34,959 nucleotides of DNA, taken from Fusobacteriia bacterium 4572_74 (GTDB taxonomy: Bacteria > Fusobacteriota > Fusobacteriia > Fusobacteriales > Fusobacteriaceae). Of this stretch, positions 15,776-23,713 are shown one piece after another. The stretch spans positions 1 through 34,959 of the forward strand of contig NBMF01000005.1 of NCBI GenBank assembly GCA_002084825.1, read 5' to 3'. Position numbers and translations under genes: made by a program. Below the pieces are notes generated by a model that did no database searches, had not been told where the DNA came from, and worked only from the letters and a program-made list of their open reading frames with translations. How positions within the stretch are numbered: position 1 is the first letter of the stretch; each line of letters begins with the position of its first letter.

Positions 15776-16918
15776 CTATTTAAATAAATCTTTTAATTTA
15801 TCAAAAAATCCTTCTTTCATACCTGTATTTTTATTCTTTAAACTACCTTCAAAAGCTTTCAATAATTTCTTTTGCTCTGAATTTAATTTTGTAGGAGTCT
15901 CTACTACTACTTTGACCAATTCATCTCCTACTCCTCTCCCTCTTGTACTAGGTATTCCTTTACCACGAAGTCTAAATACCTTTCCAGTCTGAGTCCCTTC
16001 TGGAATCTTTATCTTTATTGTCTCATCCAAAGTAGGAATTTGTATATCTCCTCCTAAAACAGCCTTGGTATAAGAAATAGGTACTTCACAAACAATGTCC
16101 GATCCATGTCTTTCAAATATAGCATGTTCTTTTACTTTTATAAATAGATATAGATCTCCATTTGGACCGCCATTTTCACTAGCTTCACCCATCCCACCTA
16201 ATCTAAGTCTTTGACCATCATCTATTCCGGCCGGAATTTTCACATTTTTTTCTACTTTTTCCTTCTCTATACCTGTACCATGGCAAGTAGGGCATGTTTC
16301 AGTAGGTATCACACCTTTTCCATGGCATCTATCACATTCCACTACATTTTCAAAATTTCCAAACATGGTTCTCTGAATCTCTTTTATTCTTCCATTCCCA
16401 TGACATTTAGGACAAGTTTTTGTACTTGTTCCTGGTTTTGCTCCAGTTCCGTGACAAGTATGGCATTCACCTTTTCTAAAATATTTCACCTCTTTTTCTG
16501 TACCCTTTGCAGCTTCTTCCAATGTAATCTCTACAGTATATCTAAGATCTGCACCAGGTTCTACACGTGGACCACGAGAACCTCCTCCACCAAAGAATGA
16601 ACCAAAAATATCTTCAAAACCTCCGGATCCTCCAAAGCCTCCAAAGCCTCCAAAGCCTCCGGCTCCTCCTCCACCTTGAGAAAACGCATCATGACCAAAT
16701 CTGTCATATTTTGATTTTTTTTCTCCATCTGAAAGAACTTGATATGCATCGTTTACTTCTTTAAATTTATGTTCTGCATCATCTTTTTCCTTTGCAGTTG
16801 CATTACTATATTTATCTGGATGATATTTCATAGCTTTTTTTCTATAGGCTTTTTTTATCTCGCTTTCACTGGCATCTTTAGATATTCCCAGCGTTTCATA
16901 AAAATCTTTTTTAGACAT
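15776..16918 (-). CDS. dnaJ: Chaperone protein DnaJ
   Basis: Hsp40 co-chaperone that delivers unfolded protein to DnaK and triggers its ATPase. The 380 residues hold a J domain (1-70) with the HPD motif at 33-35, a Gly/Phe linker (about 82-115), and a zinc domain with four CxxCxGxG repeats (cysteines at 152/155, 169/172, 195/198 and 209/212), then the substrate-binding part. All functional residues are present, so this is a type I DnaJ. AAAGGAG lies before the ATG. It is separated from dnaK by two non-chaperone genes on the same strand, and no terminator is seen between, so it may still be read from the hrcA promoter. Confidence 0.97.
   Translation of the reverse strand: MSKKDFYETLGISKDASESEIKKAYRKKAMKYHPDKYSNATAKEKDDAEHKFKEVNDAYQVLSDGEKKSKYDRFGHDAFSQGGGGAGGFGGFGGFGGSGGFEDIFGSFFGGGGSRGPRVEPGADLRYTVEITLEEAAKGTEKEVKYFRKGECHTCHGTGAKPGTSTKTCPKCHGNGRIKEIQRTMFGNFENVVECDRCHGKGVIPTETCPTCHGTGIEKEKVEKNVKIPAGIDDGQRLRLGGMGEASENGGPNGDLYLFIKVKEHAIFERHGSDIVCEVPISYTKAVLGGDIQIPTLDETIKIKIPEGTQTGKVFRLRGKGIPSTRGRGVGDELVKVVVETPTKLNSEQKKLLKAFEGSLKNKNTGMKEGFFDKLKDLFK
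16628..16661. repeat. Short tandem repeat in the DnaJ Gly/Phe linker
   Basis: The unit TCCAAAGCC, 9 bases, is repeated three times in a row, coding for the GFG-GFG-GFG run in DnaJ. Such a repeat could change in number by slippage without changing the frame. Confidence 0.7.
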
Positions 16919-16968
16919 TTTTTTCTCCTTTTTTCTTCTTCTTTTTTCCGTAAATTTATAATTATTTT

Positions 16969-17841
16969 TTAACCTTTGACCTTGATTTTAAAACTAGCTT
17001 TATATTTTTCTTGATCTTTTAATTTAAGAATTCCATCTTTTTCCTCTAATTTACCACTTGCATCAATAAAATCTGCTATTCCGTTCCACGGCTCTAAACA
17101 TACAAATTCTGCTCCTACTTTATTCCAAAATGCAATATATTCAAAATTACTATAGTCCATAGTTACAACTCTAGCATTTTTTTTACACTTCAAAGATACC
17201 TTTTTAGAATTTAAATCTTTAAATATAAGAGCATCATCTTTAAATAAATTTTCACTTAATTCTATTTTTTTACTGTCTTCTAAAAATTTTATGGTATTTC
17301 TAGATATATTTCTCCCCTCTAGAGGAAGTATTGAAGCTGTTTCATTTTTTTCAAATTCCAAATAATAATCAGAAATTTTAACGTTTTCATCTACAGGGGT
17401 ACTAAATGCGGGATGTGCTCCTATTGAAAAATACATCTCCTCATGGGATAGATTTTCTACCTTATATTCAATGGATAAACATCCATTTTCCAGACTATAC
17501 TCCATATAAAATTTAAACTCAAATGGATAATTTTTTAATGTTTTCTCATTTGATTCCAATAAAAAAATTATTTTGTCTTTTCCGTGGAAAGTAATTTCAA
17601 ACTCATTGTCTCTTGCAAACCCATGTTGTCCCATCTCATAAGTTTTTTCACAATAACTATATTTATTAGCTTTTAATCCTCCTACAATAGGAAATAAAAC
17701 AGGCGAAGTCCGTCCCCAAAATTCAGGGTCAGCATTCCACATAAATTCTTCATTATTTTCTATAAATTTTAAACTTTTTAACTCTGCACCATGACTATCT
17801 ATAGTAGCTTCTACAATTCCATCGGTTATTTTATATCTCAT
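16969..17841 (-). CDS. Aldose 1-epimerase family protein (LacX-like)
   Basis: Cytoplasmic mutarotase-fold protein of 290 residues, probably interconverting alpha and beta forms of an aldose or sugar phosphate. Family segments are SPVLFPIVGGL, GQHGFARDNEF, FSIGAHPAFSTP and VCLEPWNGIAD, giving the two histidines and the glutamate expected in the active site. Length is normal for the LacX subgroup. The start has AAGGAGAAT-like sequence upstream. It sits between the GNAT-like gene (35 bases) and dnaJ (50 bases) on the same strand, which is unexpected for a sugar enzyme. Substrate unknown. Confidence 0.88.
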   Translation of the reverse strand: MRYKITDGIVEATIDSHGAELKSLKFIENNEEFMWNADPEFWGRTSPVLFPIVGGLKANKYSYCEKTYEMGQHGFARDNEFEITFHGKDKIIFLLESNEKTLKNYPFEFKFYMEYSLENGCLSIEYKVENLSHEEMYFSIGAHPAFSTPVDENVKISDYYLEFEKNETASILPLEGRNISRNTIKFLEDSKKIELSENLFKDDALIFKDLNSKKVSLKCKKNARVVTMDYSNFEYIAFWNKVGAEFVCLEPWNGIADFIDASGKLEEKDGILKLKDQEKYKASFKIKVKG

Positions 17842-17876
17842 AGTTATTCTCCTTATTCAAAGTCTAACTTTTATAA

Positions 17877-18329
17877 TTATATCTCTTTGTTTAAATATAT
17901 ATCAGTTATATCATATCCCATTTTCTTATATACCGCTATATTTTTTTCATTATATCCATATGAATGAATATTAATTTTTTTTATATCCAATTCATTAGCT
18001 TTCTCTTCGATTAACTCGATAAACTCTAATTCATATTCTTTTTCTTGAAATTCTTCAAAAATACAAGTATTATTTACAAATATTTCATTGTTAAATTCAT
18101 TCATCCAAACAAATCCAACCTTAATTTCATCTTCATAGGCATTTAATAAATAATGGTTAGGAGTAGATATTCCATCTTTTAAAATTTCATCCAATGCTTC
18201 CTTAGATAGTTCTAGAGCCTCTCTTTCTGACCAATACCCGACCTTTATTTTATCCTTAGCATAATCAGCAATCATCTTTCCTTTTACCATATTAAAGTCT
18301 GTTTCTGACATTCTCACTAATTTTAACAT
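17877..18329 (-). CDS. GNAT-like acetyltransferase with a weak cofactor motif
   Basis: A 150-residue protein with the overall layout of the GNAT fold: VGFVWMN in the middle and a C-terminal IHSYGYNEKNIAVYKKMGYDITDIYLNKEI, the usual N-x-x-A-x-x-x-Y-x-K-x-G-Y motif B. The acetyl-CoA pyrophosphate loop (R/Q-x-x-G-x-G/A), expected around residues 93-98, is replaced by EEFQEKEYE, so acetyl-CoA binding is doubtful. AGGAGG lies nine bases before the ATG. It follows dnaK on the same strand after a 233-base structured gap. Target unknown. Confidence 0.72.
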   Translation of the reverse strand: MLKLVRMSETDFNMVKGKMIADYAKDKIKVGYWSEREALELSKEALDEILKDGISTPNHYLLNAYEDEIKVGFVWMNEFNNEIFVNNTCIFEEFQEKEYELEFIELIEEKANELDIKKINIHSYGYNEKNIAVYKKMGYDITDIYLNKEI

Positions 18330-18430
18330 CTATTATGTCCTCCTCTTTCATGCATTTTTTTTCCTTCATCCGTCCTCTTAGGCACCAATTGAAGTATATA
18401 AAAAATATATTCCAACACCATACAAGAAGA

Positions 18431-18466
18431 GAGGCTAAACCTTTTTTCAAGCTTAGCCCCCTCTTA
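18431..18466 (-). repeat. Hairpin between dnaK and the GNAT-like gene
   Basis: GGCTAA and TTAGCC (around 18433-18458) pair, and AGAG/CTCT-type flanks lengthen the stem to about 12 bp with a bulge. No U-tract follows in the direction of transcription, so it is not a normal terminator. It may protect the upstream dnaK message from decay. Confidence 0.5.
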
Positions 18467-18482
18467 TTCCTTTCAAATCCAA

Positions 18483-18553
18483 CCTTATGCTACCATGGAT
18501 TCTCTTTATCATATTTAAAATTTATGAATCGAGAAACCATAGGAAGGAAGAGT
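18483..18553. repeat. Palindromic dispersed repeat, copy 2
   Basis: This shorter copy lies right after the dnaK stop. In the orientation that matches copy 1 (here the minus strand) it has block A ending GGTTTCTCGATTCA (18525-18553), the 22-base AT-rich block B (18503-18524, one mismatch) and GAGAATCCA plus ATAAGG (18483-18504). Its ends ATGGTTTCTC and GAGAATCCAT can pair (9 of 10), so the hairpin is kept although the stem sequence differs from copy 1. About 30 bases inside and 85 bases between blocks of copy 1 are absent. Confidence 0.68.
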
Positions 18554-18562
18554 CATTCTAGT

Positions 18563-20392
<1,830 letters not shown>

Positions 20393-20566
20393 TTACCTCC
20401 TGAATTTTTGACACAGATTATACAGATAAATTCTTATTTTTATAGATTTTTTCATTTATAACACTGTGCAAATAATATTTAATTATATTTTTATTTTACT
20501 AATAAATTCTTATTTTCTCTACTTTCAACTAAACTTTGATTTCTTTATATTTAAAAAGATTTAGCA

Positions 20567-21124
20567 CTATTTTTTACAAACTTTTACCATTGAAGGTCTG
20601 ATTACTCTTTCTTTCATCTTATATCCTTTTTGTAATTCCATTATAATATGATCATTATCTATATTCTCACAATTTTCCGTCATTACAGCTTGATGTAAAT
20701 GTGGATCATATTCTTTTCCTACTGCCTCAATTGGTTCTACCCCTTCTGTATTCATGATCCCATGCATTTGAGATAGAGTCATCTCTACTCCTTTTACCAA
20801 TGCATCAAAATCTTTTGTTTCGACAGATGCAGCAACTCCTCTTTCAAGGTTATCCACTGCTTCTAATACTTTTAAGATTACTTTTTCTGAAGCATATTTT
20901 CTAAATTCCTCTAATTCATTTTGCTTTCTCTTAGTAAAATTTTGAAATTCTGCATTTTTTCTAACATATGCACTTTTCCAATCTTCAAGATCAGCCTCGA
21001 TCTTAGTCATTTTTTCTTCTAATGTTTCTTCAACTTTTTTCACTTCTTCTTGAGTTTCTTCTATTTTTTTCTCATTTAACGCCTCTTCTACTTTTTCTTC
21101 TTTAACCTTTTTTTTCTTACTCAT
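20567..21124 (-). CDS. grpE: Nucleotide exchange factor GrpE
   Basis: Exchanges ADP for ATP on DnaK. The 185 residues start with a Lys/Glu-rich region predicted to be a long coiled coil (about 1-85), followed by the family core NAEFQNFTKRKQNELEEFRKYASEKVILKVLEAVDNLERG and the beta domain with GVEPIEAVGKEYDPHLHQAVM and ending KGYKMKERVIRPSMVKVCK. The ATG overlaps the last 8 bases of hrcA (ATGAGTAA), so the two are translated in coupled fashion. GGAGAT lies upstream within hrcA. Confidence 0.96.
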   Translation of the reverse strand: MSKKKKVKEEKVEEALNEKKIEETQEEVKKVEETLEEKMTKIEADLEDWKSAYVRKNAEFQNFTKRKQNELEEFRKYASEKVILKVLEAVDNLERGVAASVETKDFDALVKGVEMTLSQMHGIMNTEGVEPIEAVGKEYDPHLHQAVMTENCENIDNDHIIMELQKGYKMKERVIRPSMVKVCKK

Positions 21125-22142
21125 AACTATCTCCTTTTTTTAGTGCTATTTTAATCATATTATTAACTTCTTCAGTAATATATTCTACCAAGCCTACAGT
21201 TTTAGAATAAGCCATCCTTTTCGGCCCTACTACTCCTATAATTCCTTGGGAATCACCATTTTTATAAAAAGAATATACAAAGCTAAAATCTTTTAGTGCT
21301 TTCATATTTAATTCATCCCCAAATACTACATACACCTCTCCTTGTTTATGCTCCCTTGTGCTGATCAACTCTTTAAATATTTCATCTAGCCCCTTTCGTC
21401 TATTAAAGATCTCCAAGGCTTCTTTGGCTTCCTCCACTGTTTTATTTTCAAATATAGTAGAAGCACCATTTATAAAAAATTCCCCCTCCATATCTTGATA
21501 TACTTTATCTGATATAGATTCAAATACTGGATTCCCTTTTTCCTTTACAAAATCCTCTATCTCAAAGGTATGGACTTCACCTTTAGATGATTTTTCATTT
21601 AATTTTATACATATATTTTTTAATTCTATCTCATCCATTGGGTTTTCAAAATGTATCTTTCTCGTCCTCACTGTAGAGTCATTCATTACTATCACAGCCA
21701 TAGCCATATAGTTGGTCACATGGACTAATTCAACTTTTTTTATTGTCTCATGACTTATGCTCGGTTCTAATACTATCCCTGCATAGGATGTTAATTTAGA
21801 CAATAAATTAGAAGTTTTTCTCAATATCCCATCAAATTCTCCTATTTTTTCATCATATATTTGATGTATTTTTTCCATCTCCTGCCTAGATAATTTTTCT
21901 ATCTTTAATAGTTCTGAAAGATAAAATTTATATCCTAGATCTGTCGGTATCCTTCCTGATGATGTATGGGTTTTCGATAGATAACCTAAATCTTCTAAAT
22001 CAGCCATTACGTTTCTAATGGTTGCCGATGAATACTCTATATTATATTTTTTTACTAATGTTCTAGAACCTATGGTCCCACCTGAAGTCAAGTAGTAATC
22101 AATTATCGCTCCTAACACTAGCTTTTCTCTATCTGTAATCAT
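21117..22142 (-). CDS. hrcA: Heat-inducible transcription repressor HrcA
   Basis: Represses the heat-shock genes by binding the CIRCE operator. It has an N-terminal winged helix (about 1-70, with TIGSRTLVKKY and SSATIRNVMADLEDLGYLSKTHTSSGRIPTDLGY split over the domain) and a GAF-like core. The start chosen is the ATG giving MITDREKLVLGAI, 341 residues, as in the family. A frame extension of 12 codons upstream would begin inside the CIRCE element and is rejected. GGAG and GGTGAAG lie just before the chosen ATG. It is the first gene of the cluster and so is probably autoregulated. Confidence 0.95.
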   Translation of the reverse strand: MITDREKLVLGAIIDYYLTSGGTIGSRTLVKKYNIEYSSATIRNVMADLEDLGYLSKTHTSSGRIPTDLGYKFYLSELLKIEKLSRQEMEKIHQIYDEKIGEFDGILRKTSNLLSKLTSYAGIVLEPSISHETIKKVELVHVTNYMAMAVIVMNDSTVRTRKIHFENPMDEIELKNICIKLNEKSSKGEVHTFEIEDFVKEKGNPVFESISDKVYQDMEGEFFINGASTIFENKTVEEAKEALEIFNRRKGLDEIFKELISTREHKQGEVYVVFGDELNMKALKDFSFVYSFYKNGDSQGIIGVVGPKRMAYSKTVGLVEYITEEVNNMIKIALKKGDSYE

Positions 22143-22167
22143 CTTCACCACTCCGATCAGCCAGTTG

Positions 22168-22194
22168 TTAGCACTCATTGGATTAGATTGCTAA
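22168..22194. promoter_or_regulatory. CIRCE operator (HrcA binding site)
   Basis: TTAGCACTC, nine bases, GATTGCTAA. This matches the CIRCE consensus TTAGCACTC-N9-GAGTGCTAA in 17 of 18 arm positions (one change, GAG to GAT). It covers the region just after the predicted transcription start and 26 bases before the hrcA start codon. Confidence 0.95.
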
Positions 22195-22203
22195 CTTATG
22201 ATG

Positions 22204-22232
22204 AGTATATAATTTTTTCTAAATTTTGTCAA
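22204..22232 (-). promoter_or_regulatory. Sigma70 promoter of the hrcA-grpE-dnaK cluster
   Basis: Minus strand: TTGACA (22227-22232), 17 bases, TATACT (22204-22209). The CIRCE element begins 10 bases downstream, so HrcA would block initiation. Confidence 0.93.
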
Positions 22233-22243
22233 TACTTTTTTTC

Positions 22244-22282
22244 AACAATTTAGCCACCTATCCCCTAGGTGGCTAAATTGTT
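22244..22282. terminator. Perfect 17-bp hairpin between the acidic-protein gene and the hrcA promoter
   Basis: A 17-bp perfect inverted repeat (22244-22260 with 22266-22282, loop of five) lies 38 bases past the stop of the 22321-22746 gene and 11 bases upstream of the hrcA -35 box. On the minus strand an A-run, not a T-run, follows. On the plus strand a T-run begins some eight bases after it. It probably insulates hrcA from read-through, but it is not a textbook terminator. Confidence 0.6.
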
Positions 22283-22320
22283 AGAATTATTTTTTTAACT
22301 AAAGATTAATTCTGCCTTTA

Positions 22321-22746
22321 TTATTTGCTTTCCTTGGCTATCTGTTCCTCTATTTCTTCTATTTCTTCAAATTTTTCATCAAAAAAACCACCAAACTCTT
22401 CCTCTATCTTCTCTTCATAAATATCCAAATTTCCATTAGGAGCTTCCATCTCATATACACAGTTAAAGTCATTGATATGACATAACTCTACCATAGCTTC
22501 AAATTTTTCTTCTTCTTCCTCTGCAGTAAATGTATATCCTACCCCTTTATTTCCATTTTCTTCCTCAAAATCATACAGTTCCCATTCCATTCCTGCATTC
22601 ATCCTTTTCTCAGATAATTCCTTAGCTAATTTTTCAGCTACCCCCTCTTTTACACAGACATATATATTACACATTACTTCATTTTCCATACCGCAAGTAA
22701 TCTTATATCCATCATTTGTCATTTCCATATAGTTAAATTTTTTCAT
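22321..22746 (-). CDS. Acidic protein of unknown function
   Basis: Family not recognised. The 141-residue protein (start MKKFNYMEM, with GGAGG five bases before the ATG; an upstream TTG in frame is not preferred) is very acidic, with runs such as EEEEEKFEAM and a Glu-rich C-terminus EEFGGFFDEKFEEIEEIEEQI. It contains four cysteines and no signal peptide or membrane helix. It looks like a soluble two-part alpha/beta protein (about 1-95) with a helical tail. An extended -10 (22806-22814) is upstream; the gene is a single unit between a terminator and the 17-bp hairpin. Confidence 0.7.
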   Translation of the reverse strand: MKKFNYMEMTNDGYKITCGMENEVMCNIYVCVKEGVAEKLAKELSEKRMNAGMEWELYDFEEENGNKGVGYTFTAEEEEEKFEAMVELCHINDFNCVYEMEAPNGNLDIYEEKIEEEFGGFFDEKFEEIEEIEEQIAKESK

Positions 22747-22805
22747 CTTTACCTCCAACTTTAATAATTAATATTCCCACAAAGAATGAATTAATTTTTT
22801 TCTAT

Positions 22806-22814
22806 ATTATACCA
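22806..22814 (-). promoter_or_regulatory. Extended -10 promoter of the acidic-protein gene
   Basis: Minus strand TGGTATAAT is a consensus -10 with a TGn extension, about 60 bases before the start codon and directly after the terminator at 22823-22859. No good -35 box is seen. Confidence 0.55.
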
Positions 22815-22822
22815 TATTCTAT

Positions 22823-22859
22823 AAAAAAAACGACTAAATCCATTTTTCAAATTTAATCG
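22823..22859 (-). terminator. Intrinsic terminator after the FAH-family pseudogene
   Basis: CGATTAAAT pairs with ATTTAGTCG on the minus strand (one G-U pair; 22831-22839 with 22851-22859) and eight T follow. It lies about 50 bases past the remnant's stop. Confidence 0.8.
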
Positions 22860-22911
22860 CTTACTTTCATTACTTTGATCCCTACTAAATTATAATAAAA
22901 ATTATGAGTTT

Positions 22912-23255
22912 CTATCTTTTCACTGTATTTTTTAATATCCCTATGGACTCTATCTCACATTCTATAACATCTCCATCTTTCAGATATTTCGGCGGATCAA
23001 ATGACATTCCTACCCCTGCTGGTGTTCAACCATAAGATCTCTAGCTAATATATCAACTTTTTCCTCTCCCTTCCAAAGTTTATCTAATTTTTCTATATCA
23101 CTTTTCTCATGGGTCTCGATAAAATCATTCATATCAAAAAATTCCTGACTTAACTCAACCTCGTTTATGGGTATTATTTTTTTTTCATCCTTTGTTAGTA
23201 TACCTATTTCTTCTAATCCTTCATATTTTTTTCTCTGTTATAACAATAATTTAAT
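22912..23255 (-). pseudogene. Fumarylacetoacetate hydrolase family gene, decayed
   Basis: Two pieces of one gene can be read in different frames. The upstream piece (to about 23023) reads KYEGLEEIGILTKDEKKIIP, like the N-terminal domain of FAH-family proteins, and stops in HQQG. The downstream piece, from about 23025 to the stop at 22912, reads [20 protein letters not shown] then [17 protein letters not shown], the usual family C-terminus. The metal-binding centre between them is gone: about 115 residues of coding remain where 240-300 are normal. At the 5' end the expected start codon is ATT at 23253-23255 and an in-frame TAA follows five codons later. The gene is dead; its original substrate was probably a 2-oxo acid. 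Confidence 0.82.
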
Positions 23256-23357
23256 AAAGTATACTCTTTTTTTCTTGTTTCCTGTCATTTTTTAAAGGAA
23301 AATATATAAAGTACCGTATTATCTATTATAACAAAATATTTTTTGAGAGGTGATTAT

Positions 23358-23531
23358 ATGTTAATCGTAATTTATAAAAATGGTGATATATATATTGGGC
23401 AAAAAGAATTTTATTTAAACAGTGAAGACAGCACTATCAAAGTAGGAGATCAAATAAGCAAACTTTCTGATATCAGCACAATTATAGCAGGCGACAGAAC
23501 TATCTATGGAGATACAATGGAAGCATTTTAA
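23358..23531 (+). CDS. Small protein of unknown function, 57 residues
   Basis: Not recognised. GAGAGGTGATT stands just before the ATG (23358), and a terminator follows the stop by 13 bases, so this is a well-formed small transcription unit. The protein (MLIVIYKNGDIYIGQKEFYL at the N-terminus) alternates hydrophobic and polar residues and looks like a small all-beta protein with a repeated turn pattern (KNGD, NSED, AGDR). No signal peptide, cysteine or membrane helix. It is the first plus-strand gene of the window and lies upstream of ppdK, separated from it by the terminator. An in-frame TTG five codons earlier is less likely as start. Confidence 0.7.
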   Translation: MLIVIYKNGDIYIGQKEFYLNSEDSTIKVGDQISKLSDISTIIAGDRTIYGDTMEAF

Positions 23532-23544
23532 GAAAAACTCACAG

Positions 23545-23574
23545 AGGAGCAGATTTTTTTCTGTTCCTTTTTTA
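23545..23574 (+). terminator. Intrinsic terminator after the 57-residue gene
   Basis: AGGAGCAG (23545-23552) pairs with CTGTTCCT (23561-23568) with one G-U pair, followed by a T-run. It separates the small gene from ppdK. Confidence 0.85.
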
Positions 23575-23713
23575 TTTTGTAGGTAAATAACAAATAAAAT
23601 CGTAAATAAATAATATGTGATGTTAAAGGTAAAAAAACACAAAATGTTTTATTGGTCATATTTTTATAAATTAATAATAAAATTTTATTTTAAAAATAAG
23701 GGAGGTATTTGTT

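Noticed and set aside
16561-16764. Open frames on both strands over the DnaJ Gly/Phe region
   Set aside because: They follow from the low-complexity 9-base repeat in dnaJ and show no independent coding signs.
20560-20568. TTAGCACT between grpE and dnaK, like half of a CIRCE element
   Set aside because: No second arm follows at the required distance, so it is not a full operator; the bases also overlap the end of grpE.
22143-22178. Twelve-codon N-terminal extension of HrcA
   Set aside because: It would start inside the CIRCE operator, lacks a ribosome site and is not family-like; the later ATG has a good one.
23575-23713. Promoter for ppdK
   Set aside because: TTGGTC followed after 17 bases by TAATAA is present near 23653, but the -10 is too far from consensus in such AT-rich sequence to list it.
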